From: Tenacibaculum sp. MAR_2009_124
GTDB taxonomy: Bacteria; Bacteroidota; Bacteroidia; Flavobacteriales; Flavobacteriaceae
Length of the DNA: 64,000 nucleotides
Assembly (NCBI RefSeq): GCF_900105455.1
Contig: NZ_FNSF01000005.1
Location: 186,001 to 250,000 of the forward strand
Direction: 5' to 3'
The notes beneath the pieces were generated by a model. That model did no database searches. It had not been told where the DNA came from and worked only from the letters and a program-made list of their open reading frames with translations. The first letter of the stretch is position 1. Each line of letters opens with the position of its first letter. Below, one piece after another: positions 54,156 to 64,000 of the stretch. A program made the position numbers and the translations under genes.

Positions 54156-57100
54156 ATGAATTCAAAAGAGAAGTTGCATTTAGCACAACTGGAAGTTTAT
54201 TACGGTCAGTTACTAGATCCTAAAAGCTCCATTTATACCATGGGAGGCTATGTAGTTCTTACCGGTATTCTTGATACAGTGCTTTTTAAAAGTGTTGTAG
54301 CAGGCTTGTCTTCAGTATATGACATCTATAACTTCAGGTATGATTTCACAGGAAACGAACCTTTACTATATCTTGGAGAAACCAAAGACGTTTATTTAAA
54401 TGAGCTTGATTTTTCAAATGAACTCTCCCCAGAAAAAAATGCCAAAGAATGGATACAGAAGGAAATAGACACAGCTTTCGATATAACTCAGGAAAAACTG
54501 TACAACTACTCATTAATAAAAATAGCTGAAAATATTCATTGGTGGTGTTGTTATAATCACCATTTATTATACGACGGTTTTGGTTCTTCTTTATTTGTAA
54601 GTCATGTAATAGAAGAGTATGACAGAAGATTAAACTCTCCTACTACCATCCCAAATACCTATCCTTTGTATTTTGACATAGCTAAAAAAAGTAATGACTA
54701 TTTAAACTCCGAACAATACGATTCAGATGCAACATATTGGAGAGAAAAGTTTAGTGACATTCCTAATCCAATAATTAACATTCATAAAAAAAACAGTAGC
54801 ACTGGAGGATACCGCTTATCAATCCCCATTTCAGAGAGTGACAAAGCATTATATAGTCGTTTGAATGAAAAAACAAAAGCAAATCTTCCTCAATTTACTT
54901 TAGCCGCTTTACTCATATATTTCGGAAAAACGACACCGCAATCTATCTTTAGTTTTGGTGTTCCAATTCATAATAGAGTAAGTCGAGAAGAACGTAAAAC
55001 TCTAGGGATGTTTTCAAGCGTACTTCCTTTTAAAGGAACATACAATCCAGACAAAATTTTATCAGAATTCATCCTTGATCTAAAGAAAGCTCAACGAAAT
55101 GATTTTAGACATCGACAATATCCAATATCCCACTTAAATAAACACCTGAAATTATTATCCAAAAAACGGCAACAAATTTTTGATATTGTCATAAACTATG
55201 AGGGATTTCCTTTTCCAAAATCATTACCATCAGGGTTAAATGTTGTTATAAAAAACTTGTCTACAGTTAGAAGCCTAGAAGACCCATTACTTATACGATG
55301 GTGTGATTACAAAGAAAATTCTTCTTTAATATTAACTATTGATTTCCTTAAAGAGTATTTCAAAGAAACGGAGATAGAATTATTATCAGAAAGGTTATTA
55401 TTCATTTTAAGACAATTTGAAAACAACCTAACAGAACCTATAAATGACATTTCCATTTTACCTGAAAAAGAGAAAAAACATTTACTAGAAATTGGTAAAG
55501 GAATTGATACAACCTATCCATCACATGAGAATATCTTAACCCTCTTTACAAAACAGGCTGAGATTAACCCAAAAGCTATTGCTGTAGTTTACAAAGAAAC
55601 CTCTTTAAGTTACAAAGAATTGGATGAGCGCTCAAATCAACTAGCTAGTTACTTACATAAACAAGGCATTAAATCTGATATAAAGGTAGGTATTTGTTTA
55701 AATCGAAGTTTAGAAATGCTTATTGGTATTTTAGGTGTTTTAAAGGCTGGAGGTGCTTATGTTCCTATTGATAAAACACTCCCAAAGGAACGCATTGATT
55801 ATATGATCGACGATTCAAATATGAGTTTTGTTTTGACAGATAAAAATACTATTCATTTAATTCCTGTTAAAAACAATTTAGAAGCTTTAATGTTAGATAA
55901 TCATTGGGATATCATCGAAAAAGAACCTCTTGAGAAACCTACCATATCCATCTCCCAAAATAATTTAGCCTATGTTATATATACCTCAGGTAGCACAGGT
56001 ACTCCAAAGGGAGTGATGATAACACATGCCTCTCTTATAGATTATGTATATGCATTCTCGAATTATTTTAAGATAACTGATTCAGATGTTATCTTAAACC
56101 AAGCTTCCATTTCATTTGATACTTCTATCGAAGAAATTTTCCCAATTTTAAGTGCAGGAGGAAAACTTATTATCGCAGAAAATAACAAAGATTTTAATGC
56201 TATTGTTTCTTTAAGTAAGAAACATAACATTACCCTACTCAGTACACACCCTTTTTTAATTGATTTTTTAAACACAGAATCCAATTTTGATTCTCTGTCC
56301 TTGCGTGCAATTATTAGTGGTGGTGATGTACTAAAGCCATCTTATATCAACAACATTTTCAAAAAGATTCCTATTTACAATTCTTATGGTCCAACCGAAG
56401 CCACTGTATGTATTAGTTACTATAAAATAAAAACTCTTTCAGACACTATTCCAATAGGCAAACCTATTGATAATACATCTTTATATGTAGTAGATGATTC
56501 TGGTAATTTATGTCCTAAAGGTGTAATCGGAGAGCTATGGGCTAGTGGAAAAGGAATAGCGAAAGGGTATCTGAATAATCAAATCCTTTCAGAAGATAAG
56601 TTTATAGCCAATCCATTTAAAAAAGGGAAGCGTATCTATAAAACAGGAGATCTTGTAAAATGGCTACCTGATGGAAATTTAGAATTTATCGGAAGAAAAG
56701 ATTCTCAAGTAAATATTCGAGGCCATCGCATTGAATTAGGTGAAATTGAGAGTGTTTTATTATCTCTAGGTTCAATAGACCAATGTTGCGTTTTAGTTAA
56801 AAATGATGTAAATGACAACAAGCATTTAGTGGGATACATAACCACAAGAAATTCACTAAATAAAAGAGAATTACAAGAAAAACTAAAAACAAGCTTACCT
56901 AACTATATGATTCCTAATTTATGGGTAAAGCTAGAAGAAATGCCTCTAACTGTAAATGGTAAATTAGATCGAAAACTACTACCAAATCCTGATTTTTCAG
57001 AATTATCAACAAAAACATATATAGCACCAAGAAATGAAATAGAAGAAACCTTAGCAAGCACTTGGCAGGAGTTATTAAGAATAGAAAAAATAGGGATCTA

Positions 57101-60100
57101 CGACAACTTTTTCGAATTAGGAGGACATAGCTTATTAGTTGTTAAACTAATTAACCAACTACAAGAAAATGGTTTTCATATTAATGTGAAAGATATTTTT
57201 TCAAATGCCACCATTGCCGGAATTAGTAAAAACTTATCCGTAATTAAAACAACATACCAAGTTCCGACCAATGGTATTACTGAAAACTGTTCTCATATCA
57301 CACCAATAATGGTTCCTCTTTTAAATTTTGAACAAGAGGACATAAACAAAATAGTAAGTAGTATTCCTGGTGGAGTTTCAAATATTCAAGATATATACCC
57401 TTTATCACCATTACAAGAAGGAATTTATTTTCAGTATTTAATAAGTTCTAAAACCGCTGGTGACCCTTATGTAACTCCAATACTACTATCATTTACCAAT
57501 AAAGAAAAAAGAGCGTCTTTTATAAAAGCTTTACAGTTTGTCATCAATCGTCACGATGTTTTAAGAACCTGTTTTTTAAGTGAGAAATTGCCAAAACCAG
57601 TCCAAGTAGTACTCAAAGAAGCGGAAGTACTTGTTGAAGAATTAACTATTGACAACTCAAAAGATGTATTCGCTCAATTACAAATTCTCATTAATTCTGG
57701 AAATCAACGACTCGATGTTTCCCAAGCTCCATTAATTAAACTACAACTAGCAGACGACATAGAAAACAATCAATATTATATGGTATTACTAGAACATCAT
57801 TTAGTAATAGATCATGTAGGGTTGGAAAAAGTGATTTCGGAAATAAAATCATACTTATACAATGAAGAAGCGAAATTACCTAAACCTTATTTGTACAGAA
57901 ACTTTATTGGACATACACTTCACCAAAAAGCAACGAATAACGGAAAACAATTTTTCAAAAATTTACTTTGTAATATTGACAAATCCACCTATCCCTATCA
58001 ATTATCTAACATAAGAGGTAATGGACTTAATATTGAAGAATCAAGTATTCTTCTTTCAAAAAGTTTAAGCAGTAAAATTCGTTCCGTTAGCAATCATTTA
58101 AAAATTAGTTCAGCCGCTTTATTTCATGCTGCCTATGGCCTTGTTATAGGAAGGCTTAGTAATTCAGACTATGCACTTTTTGGTTCACTATTTTCAGGAC
58201 GAATGCAAGAAGCATCCGATGGGCTAGGTCTCTATATAAACACCCTGCCCTTCTTTATTGAGTTAAATGGAAGTATCTCAACATACATTCAAAACGTTCA
58301 TCAACGGTTACATCAATATTTATCATTTGAGCAAACACCTTTATCCGATATCCAAAATTGGAGTGGTATTGCTAATGATGTTCCTATTTTTAGTGCACTA
58401 CTAAACTTTCGTTATACGTCAAATTCGTCCAATACAAAAAATGGTGGAAAAATACTTGATTCAGGAGTTACTATAGTTGATGCGTACGAACGTACCAATT
58501 ATCCGTTTACATTAAGCATAGATGATTTTGGAATAGACTTCGGCTTAACCGCAAGAGTAGTTTCAAACATAAATGTTAACCGTGTAATTGGATATATTGA
58601 AAATACGTTGGACCAATTAGTTACCTGTTTAAATTCCGAAAAACCAACGTATTTAGTTGACCTAGACATTATACCAAAAGAAGAGACAAATCAAATACTA
58701 ACAGTATTTAACAACATCCAATTTGACCAACCTCTGAATAAAACATTAATCGATTTAATTTCTGATCAAGTTTACAAAACTCCAAATTCCATTGCCATCG
58801 CGCATAATAACATAACATTAACCTATAAGGAATTAGACGAACGTTCAAATCAATTAGCTAGATTCTTACACAACAGAAGCACCTCCTCTGACAATCTTAT
58901 TGGTATCTGTTTAGAAAGAGGGTTAGACATGATTGTAGGGCTCTTAGGAATTCTAAAATCTGGGGCGGCTTATGTCCCAATAGACCCCGACTATCCCAAA
59001 GATCGAATTGACTACATCTTAAATGATGCGAATATTGAATTCATATTAACTTCTGACCATACCAAGAAAATATTAGAAAACAAAAAAGGAATAACCATTG
59101 TATCCTTAGAGAGTAATTGGAATGATATTAATACTTACACCACTAATAAGTTAAACAAAATTATACTCCCGAATCAGCTAGCTTATGTAATTTACACCTC
59201 TGGAAGTACAGGAAATCCTAAAGGGGTTTTAATTGAACACAGAACTGTTGTAAACTTAATTACTTCTCAGCGCTCTTCTCTTAATATTAACTCAAATGAA
59301 GTTATTTTACAATTAGCCAACTTTGTTTTTGATGCCTCTGTTGAACAGATTTTTATTTCCTTGTCAAGCGGAGCCAAGTTAGTCTTATTGAATAAAGATA
59401 TTATTATTGATTCTTTCAAACTGATGGCGTTAATAAAAAAAGAGCAAATCACTTATTTACATGCAACCCCAAGTTTCTTAAACACTTTTGAAATAAATGA
59501 TAAAATAGAGCATTTAAAAATAGTTATTTCTGGGGGAGAAGTTTGCCCCTTCGAATTGATGCAAAAATGGAGTAAAAACTACTCATTTTATAACAAATAC
59601 GGTCCAACAGAAACTACGGTCACGGCGACAATTACATTACCATACAACACCTCCAATAACAACAAAGACATAACCATTGGTACTCCTATAAAAAACACTC
59701 AAATTTATATTACTAACAGCAACATGAAATTGGTTCCTATTGAAGTAATAGGAGAAATATGTATCGGTGGGCAAGGTGTTGCTAGAGGATATTTAAACCA
59801 TCCAGAATTAACCGAAGAAAAATTTATACCGAATCCTTTTAGAGAAGGAGACAGACTCTACAAAACAGGAGATTTAGGAAGATGGCTGCCAGATGGAACT
59901 ATTGAATTTTTCGGAAGAAAAGATGAGCAAGTAAAAATACGTGGATACCGAATTGAATTGAGAGAAATAGAAAAATCATTATCATCATTAACATCCGTGA
60001 ATCAATGCTGTGTTTTAGCCAGACAAAACAACGATAGCACAAAGAGTCTAATAGGCTATGTAGTTCCTAATAAAACGTTCAACAAAGAAAAAATTCAACT

Positions 60101-60524
60101 ACAATTAAAAACAATTTTACCCGACTATATGGTTCCTAATTTATGGGTAGAACTGACTGAAATGCCATTAACTTCAAATGGAAAAATAAACAAAAACTTA
60201 TTACCAGCTCCAAACGGAGCTATCCTTTCAAAAAACAAATATGTATCAGCTCGCAATGACATAGAAAAACGATTGGTAGTTATTTGGCAGAAATTACTTG
60301 AAGTTGATACAATAGGAATTCATGACCACTTCTTCGAACTAGGAGGCCATAGTTTATTAGCTACTCGTTTAGTCTCAATGATTCGCAAAGAATTTGAAAT
60401 TGAAGTCGCTATTCAAAATGTCTTCAAATTTACAACCATAAACGAAATAGCCTGCTACTTAGAACATAAGCAGTACAACTTACAATACAAGAAAAAAGAA
60501 TACAGTATAAATATCGAAATATAA
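54156..60524 (+). CDS. Two-module non-ribosomal peptide synthetase (C-A-T-C-A-T)
   Basis: From ATG 54156 (MNSKEKLHLAQLEVYYGQ) the protein has 2122 aa. Domain order: C1 ~1-430 (HHLLYDG at 135-141), A1 ~450-945 (YTSGSTGTPKG, NSYGPTEATV), T1 ~960-1035 (FFELGGHSLLVV), C2 ~1060-1490 (DIYPLSPLQEGI, HHLVIDHVG), A2 ~1525-1980 (YTSGSTGNPKG, NKYGPTETTV), T2 ~2020-2100 (FFELGGHSLLAT). The A1 pocket residues by comparison with GrsA read D-T-E-S-I-G-S-V-C-K, close to a known lysine code. A2 reads D-A-E-H-I-G-K-V-T, which I cannot assign. C2 has HHxxxDH instead of HHxxxDG, as in dual epimerisation/condensation types. The N-terminal C domain in the first gene may load an acyl group. No thioesterase is present. 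Confidence 0.93.
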   Translation: MNSKEKLHLAQLEVYYGQLLDPKSSIYTMGGYVVLTGILDTVLFKSVVAGLSSVYDIYNFRYDFTGNEPLLYLGETKDVYLNELDFSNELSPEKNAKEWIQKEIDTAFDITQEKLYNYSLIKIAENIHWWCCYNHHLLYDGFGSSLFVSHVIEEYDRRLNSPTTIPNTYPLYFDIAKKSNDYLNSEQYDSDATYWREKFSDIPNPIINIHKKNSSTGGYRLSIPISESDKALYSRLNEKTKANLPQFTLAALLIYFGKTTPQSIFSFGVPIHNRVSREERKTLGMFSSVLPFKGTYNPDKILSEFILDLKKAQRNDFRHRQYPISHLNKHLKLLSKKRQQIFDIVINYEGFPFPKSLPSGLNVVIKNLSTVRSLEDPLLIRWCDYKENSSLILTIDFLKEYFKETEIELLSERLLFILRQFENNLTEPINDISILPEKEKKHLLEIGKGIDTTYPSHENILTLFTKQAEINPKAIAVVYKETSLSYKELDERSNQLASYLHKQGIKSDIKVGICLNRSLEMLIGILGVLKAGGAYVPIDKTLPKERIDYMIDDSNMSFVLTDKNTIHLIPVKNNLEALMLDNHWDIIEKEPLEKPTISISQNNLAYVIYTSGSTGTPKGVMITHASLIDYVYAFSNYFKITDSDVILNQASISFDTSIEEIFPILSAGGKLIIAENNKDFNAIVSLSKKHNITLLSTHPFLIDFLNTESNFDSLSLRAIISGGDVLKPSYINNIFKKIPIYNSYGPTEATVCISYYKIKTLSDTIPIGKPIDNTSLYVVDDSGNLCPKGVIGELWASGKGIAKGYLNNQILSEDKFIANPFKKGKRIYKTGDLVKWLPDGNLEFIGRKDSQVNIRGHRIELGEIESVLLSLGSIDQCCVLVKNDVNDNKHLVGYITTRNSLNKRELQEKLKTSLPNYMIPNLWVKLEEMPLTVNGKLDRKLLPNPDFSELSTKTYIAPRNEIEETLASTWQELLRIEKIGIYDNFFELGGHSLLVVKLINQLQENGFHINVKDIFSNATIAGISKNLSVIKTTYQVPTNGITENCSHITPIMVPLLNFEQEDINKIVSSIPGGVSNIQDIYPLSPLQEGIYFQYLISSKTAGDPYVTPILLSFTNKEKRASFIKALQFVINRHDVLRTCFLSEKLPKPVQVVLKEAEVLVEELTIDNSKDVFAQLQILINSGNQRLDVSQAPLIKLQLADDIENNQYYMVLLEHHLVIDHVGLEKVISEIKSYLYNEEAKLPKPYLYRNFIGHTLHQKATNNGKQFFKNLLCNIDKSTYPYQLSNIRGNGLNIEESSILLSKSLSSKIRSVSNHLKISSAALFHAAYGLVIGRLSNSDYALFGSLFSGRMQEASDGLGLYINTLPFFIELNGSISTYIQNVHQRLHQYLSFEQTPLSDIQNWSGIANDVPIFSALLNFRYTSNSSNTKNGGKILDSGVTIVDAYERTNYPFTLSIDDFGIDFGLTARVVSNINVNRVIGYIENTLDQLVTCLNSEKPTYLVDLDIIPKEETNQILTVFNNIQFDQPLNKTLIDLISDQVYKTPNSIAIAHNNITLTYKELDERSNQLARFLHNRSTSSDNLIGICLERGLDMIVGLLGILKSGAAYVPIDPDYPKDRIDYILNDANIEFILTSDHTKKILENKKGITIVSLESNWNDINTYTTNKLNKIILPNQLAYVIYTSGSTGNPKGVLIEHRTVVNLITSQRSSLNINSNEVILQLANFVFDASVEQIFISLSSGAKLVLLNKDIIIDSFKLMALIKKEQITYLHATPSFLNTFEINDKIEHLKIVISGGEVCPFELMQKWSKNYSFYNKYGPTETTVTATITLPYNTSNNNKDITIGTPIKNTQIYITNSNMKLVPIEVIGEICIGGQGVARGYLNHPELTEEKFIPNPFREGDRLYKTGDLGRWLPDGTIEFFGRKDEQVKIRGYRIELREIEKSLSSLTSVNQCCVLARQNNDSTKSLIGYVVPNKTFNKEKIQLQLKTILPDYMVPNLWVELTEMPLTSNGKINKNLLPAPNGAILSKNKYVSARNDIEKRLVVIWQKLLEVDTIGIHDHFFELGGHSLLATRLVSMIRKEFEIEVAIQNVFKFTTINEIACYLEHKQYNLQYKKKEYSINIEI

Positions 60525-60560
60525 ATCTAACCTAACCAAATATAAATCTAACCTAACCAA
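60519..60560 (+). repeat. Perfect 21-bp tandem duplication at the NRPS gene junction
   Basis: ATATAAATCTAACCTAACCA-A occurs twice back to back (60519-60539 and 60540-60560). The first copy covers the stop of the first NRPS gene; the second ends 1 bp before the ATG of the next. The unit contains AACCTAACCAA, also found upstream of peptide precursor C. It sets the spacing between two coupled genes. Confidence 0.9.
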
Positions 60561-60561
60561 C

Positions 60562-63500
60562 ATGGATATTACAATTTTCTTTCGCAAACTTTATAAAGAA
60601 GGAATAAAACTAGTTTTAAAAGACGGATCATTAAATATTAAAGCCGATGCCGAAATTAATCCTGAGATAATTACTGAAATACGAAATAATAAAGAGTTAA
60701 TCATTAACTACCTAAAAGCTTATGAAGAAGATACCTCTTCAGAAAGTTTACTAGAAAAAATCACCCCATACAATAAAGAAGAACTTGAACAAATCCCGTT
60801 ATCATTTGGACAAGAACGATTGTGGTTTTTACAGCAAATGAATGGGAGTAGTGAAGAGTATCATATAAACACCGTGATCCGTTTAGAAGGAGACTTAGAT
60901 GTAAAAATACTAGAAGAAACTTTAAAAACTATTGTTAGCCGCCATGAAGTTCTCCGCACCGTAATTTACGAAGAAGAAGGTATTGGTTATCAAAAAGTAA
61001 TACCTGTAAATGACTGGTCCTTGCAAAAAGTTGTTACTTCGGAACAAACGAACCTAGAGAAAGAAGTTCATGACTTTATGAACATTACTTTCGACTTGTC
61101 AAAAGATTATATGTTGCGTTGTGGCTTATATGACTTAGGAAAAAACAAGTACGTATTAGCCTGTGTTTTTCACCATATTGCAAGCGACGGATGGTCTTCA
61201 GGTATTTTAACAAATGAGTTTATTACAATTTATAGTGCATTAAAATCAGGACAAAAAACTCATTTTCCAGAATTGAGTTTACAGTATTCTGATTATGCTT
61301 TATGGCAACGAACTTATTTCGAGAAAGAAATTTTAGAAGATCAATTAACCTATTGGGAAGAAAAACTAAAAGATTCAAGTTCTTTAGTATTGCCATTTGA
61401 CTACCCTAGACCTTCCATTCAAAGTACCGCAGGAGCCACTTTATTTGTTGATTTAGATGAAAAGCTAACAAGCTCACTTAATGCATTGGCTAAAGAAGAA
61501 GGAGTTACATTATTTATGTTACTATTAGCCGCTTTTAAAGTATTGTTATCTCGTTATAGTGGTCAACAAGACATTTCTATTGGTACTCCTATTGCTAATC
61601 GTACTCAATCAGATTTGGAAGAAATGATAGGCTTCTTTGTAAACACCTTAGTATTACGAAGTGATTTAAGTGGCAATCCAAGTTTCAAGGAGTTTTTAAG
61701 TCAAGTAAAACAAACAACACTAAAGAGCTACGATCATCAATTAGCTCCTTTTGAAAAAGTAGTGGACCGAGTTGTAAAAACCCGTGACACGAGCTCTAGC
61801 GCACTATTCCAAGTAATGTTTACGTTACAAAACACGCCTTCAAGTTCAACTGATATAACAATCGAAGATGTAACAATATCTGGATATGAATTTAACGATG
61901 ACAAGTCAGAGTTTGACCTCACTCTAGACGTGTCCGAAGAAGAAGGTGAAATAACATTAAGCTTAACATATTGTACGGCATTATTTAAGGAAGAAACAGT
62001 GAACCGTATGATGGTTCATTATCAAGAATTATTGACGAGCATTGTTAATAATAACAATCTTCCGATTAATGACCTACAAATGTTAACTGAAAAAGAAGAG
62101 GTTCAAATATTAAAAGCTTTCAATGCTACAAAAGTTTCTTTTCCTACAAACCAAACAGTTGTTGATTTGTTTGAAGCCCAAGTTGAAAAAACACCAGATT
62201 CAATTGCAGCATTATTCGAATCAACATCTTTATCTTATAAAGAATTAAATGAACGATCTAATCAATTAGCACATTATCTAAAAACACAAGGTGTTCAATC
62301 AGACACCTTAGTTGGTATTTGTTTGGAACGAAGCAACGATATGATTGTAAGTATTTTAGGTATTCTAAAATCAGGAGGTGCCTATGTTCCTATAGACCCT
62401 AATTATCCTACATCCCGTATAGATTACATACTTGAAGATACTGGTATTGAACTACTAATAAGCAGTGGAAACACAAGTGAAACTTCTTCGGATCAACACG
62501 AAACTAAGATTATTTCATTAACATATGATTGGAAAGATATTTCAAAATTACCTACTCAAAATCCTCAAACAATCTCATCAACCAGTCATTTAGCTTATGT
62601 CATTTATACCTCTGGTAGTACAGGAAAACCTAAAGGAGTTGCGGTAACCCATGGAAATCTATTCTCTACTTTACAGGGTGAATTGAAACTACTAGGTTCA
62701 GAACAGAATTTAAGATCATGTTTACTGACCAATTATGTTTTCGATGTCTCTCTACTTGAGTTGTTCCTTCCGCTAATAACAGGTGAACGAATTGTAATAC
62801 CAAACTCAAAAACAGGGAAAGACATTCCTTCATTACTCCACTTATTAGTATCAGAAAAGGTTACAGTTTTACAAGGAACTCCTAGTTTTTTCAGCATATT
62901 CCTTACCGGATTAACCTCTACAATATCAAACTCTCTAAGCTTAGAATTACTCTGTATCGGAGGAGAGTCTTTAACGACTTCACTCGTTTCCGAAATACAA
63001 AGCCTCTTACCTAATGTTCAAATAAATAACCATTATGGTCCTACAGAGATCACTATTGACGCTATTGTAGCAACCGACATCAAAGAGTTTACTAATAACA
63101 ATATCGGTTCACCAATGCCTAATGTGGAGTCCTATATTGTAGACTCTTATGACGGTCTAGTTCCGTTAGGAGTATTTGGAGAACTATACATCGGAGGTAA
63201 TGGAGTTACTAAAGGTTATATCAACAGAGAAACATTAACTGCAGAAAAATTCATCAACAGCCCGTTTAAGCAAGGAGAAACACTGTATAAAACTGGTGAT
63301 TTGGCTCGCTGGTTACCAAATGGAACGATTGAATATAAAGGAAGAAAAGACAATCAGGTAAAAGTTCGTGGTTATCGAATTGAGTTAGGAGAAGTAGAAA
63401 AATCAATTTCAGCTTTGGAATCTGTAAATCAATGTTGTGTATTGGTTAAAGAAGACCCAAGCGGCAATAGTTTAGTGGCTTACGTAGTGACTGAAGGAGA

Positions 63501-64000
63501 ATTTGACAAAGAATTACTACAAGCTCAATTAAAGGAAATATTGCCAGAATATATGATTCCTATGCTATGGATTGAACTGGAAGAAATGCCATTGACAACA
63601 AATGGAAAAATAGATAAAAAGTCACTGCCAGAAATCGATGAATCATTGCTGCTTAGAAGAAAATATGTCGCCCCTAGAAACGAAACCGAAGAAGAATTAG
63701 TTACAATTTGGCAAGAGTTATTAGGCCTAGATAAAGTAGGAATTTACGATAACTTCTTTGAACTTGGAGGCCATAGCTTATTAGTTGTTCAACTTATTTC
63801 TCGTATTCAAAAATTAGACTTACATATTGAAATAAAAGATGTATTTACTGATGCTACCATTGCAGGAATTAGTCAAAGAGTAACTTCACTTGAAGAAATG
63901 TATAAAGTTCCAGAAAATGGAATTACCAAAACCACTGAACGTATTATTCCTTCAATGGTTCCTCTGCTAGATTTCGAACAAGAGGATTTAGACTTATTGG
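60562..64000 (+). CDS. NRPS with TubC-type docking domain (3' end beyond window)
   Basis: ATG at 60562; the frame is open to the right edge (1146 codons). Residues 1-55 (MDITIFFRKLYKEGIKLVL, ELIINYLKA) form a TubC-type N-terminal docking domain, which receives the upstream synthetase. C ~75-500 has PLSFGQERLWFLQQM, HHIASDG and IGFFVNTLVLR. A ~530-1000 has YTSGSTGKPKG, NNHYGPTEITI and KIRGYRIE-like KVRGYRIELGE. T ~1040-1110 has FFELGGHSLLVV. The last residues (VPLLDFEQEDLDLL) match the beginning of C2 in the first gene, so another condensation domain follows. The A-domain pocket reads D-V-L-Q-C-G-H-I-D, which I cannot assign with confidence. Confidence 0.93.
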   Translation, partial: MDITIFFRKLYKEGIKLVLKDGSLNIKADAEINPEIITEIRNNKELIINYLKAYEEDTSSESLLEKITPYNKEELEQIPLSFGQERLWFLQQMNGSSEEYHINTVIRLEGDLDVKILEETLKTIVSRHEVLRTVIYEEEGIGYQKVIPVNDWSLQKVVTSEQTNLEKEVHDFMNITFDLSKDYMLRCGLYDLGKNKYVLACVFHHIASDGWSSGILTNEFITIYSALKSGQKTHFPELSLQYSDYALWQRTYFEKEILEDQLTYWEEKLKDSSSLVLPFDYPRPSIQSTAGATLFVDLDEKLTSSLNALAKEEGVTLFMLLLAAFKVLLSRYSGQQDISIGTPIANRTQSDLEEMIGFFVNTLVLRSDLSGNPSFKEFLSQVKQTTLKSYDHQLAPFEKVVDRVVKTRDTSSSALFQVMFTLQNTPSSSTDITIEDVTISGYEFNDDKSEFDLTLDVSEEEGEITLSLTYCTALFKEETVNRMMVHYQELLTSIVNNNNLPINDLQMLTEKEEVQILKAFNATKVSFPTNQTVVDLFEAQVEKTPDSIAALFESTSLSYKELNERSNQLAHYLKTQGVQSDTLVGICLERSNDMIVSILGILKSGGAYVPIDPNYPTSRIDYILEDTGIELLISSGNTSETSSDQHETKIISLTYDWKDISKLPTQNPQTISSTSHLAYVIYTSGSTGKPKGVAVTHGNLFSTLQGELKLLGSEQNLRSCLLTNYVFDVSLLELFLPLITGERIVIPNSKTGKDIPSLLHLLVSEKVTVLQGTPSFFSIFLTGLTSTISNSLSLELLCIGGESLTTSLVSEIQSLLPNVQINNHYGPTEITIDAIVATDIKEFTNNNIGSPMPNVESYIVDSYDGLVPLGVFGELYIGGNGVTKGYINRETLTAEKFINSPFKQGETLYKTGDLARWLPNGTIEYKGRKDNQVKVRGYRIELGEVEKSISALESVNQCCVLVKEDPSGNSLVAYVVTEGEFDKELLQAQLKEILPEYMIPMLWIELEEMPLTTNGKIDKKSLPEIDESLLLRRKYVAPRNETEEELVTIWQELLGLDKVGIYDNFFELGGHSLLVVQLISRIQKLDLHIEIKDVFTDATIAGISQRVTSLEEMYKVPENGITKTTERIIPSMVPLLDFEQEDLDLL

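Overview
The window is AT-rich, with long runs of same-strand genes, short or absent Shine-Dalgarno sequences, several TAnnTTTG promoter -7 elements and typical Bacteroidota families (GldA, DUF5686, CarboxypepD_reg-like, GG-leader peptides with C39 exporters, VKOR-thioredoxin fusions). Together these point to a marine-type Flavobacteriaceae chromosome, of the general Tenacibaculum / Kordia / Aquimarina kind. The genus is an inference only. No rRNA, tRNA, CRISPR array or intact insertion sequence was recognised.

Left part (1-17410, all minus strand): an extracellular contractile injection system (eCIS, phage-tail-like particle). In transcription order: DUF4255 cap/terminator protein, an unrecognised 352-aa conserved-looking protein, sheath with a large extra helical insertion, two gp19-like tube proteins, a 54-aa DUF5908-like protein, LysM tube/spike adaptor, VgrG-like spike, PAAR tip, gp25-like baseplate protein, two large baseplate J-type proteins, and a large PKD-containing repeat protein that runs off the left edge. 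The PAAR gene is bracketed by two imperfect direct repeats of about 125 bp. The AAA+ ATPase, tape measure, fibre and cargo genes expected for a complete eCIS are not in the window.

Middle part (17.9-46.4 kb): mostly housekeeping genes. These are two small lipoproteins, a cupin, gldA, an unusual DinB-dihydrofolate reductase fusion near thyA, a CNT nucleoside transporter with an extra N-terminal domain, a bifunctional nuclease, etfBA, a multi-pass membrane protein, pdhB, a DUF5686 outer-membrane protein, soluble and membrane pyrophosphatases side by side, a 5-oxoprolinase operon (pxpABC) led by an Nramp-family transporter that lacks the canonical metal-binding residues, a pabB-like gene, and an alpha/beta hydrolase-tilS-dsbD cluster. 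An orphan Cys-rich GG-leader-like peptide gene at 24.5 kb sits beside a decayed paralogue with several in-frame stops.

Right part (46.4-64 kb): a specialised-metabolism region. Four small Cys-rich precursor peptides with double-glycine-type leaders surround an HlyD protein, a C39 peptidase-ABC exporter and a C39-like/VKOR/thioredoxin fusion. All predicted cores carry an even number of cysteines, which fits export with leader removal and disulfide formation. After a gap of about 1 kb, two NRPS genes run on the plus strand: C-A-T-C-A-T, then TubC-docking-C-A-T-(C...), which is cut by the right edge. A 21-bp perfect tandem duplication spans the junction of the two NRPS genes.
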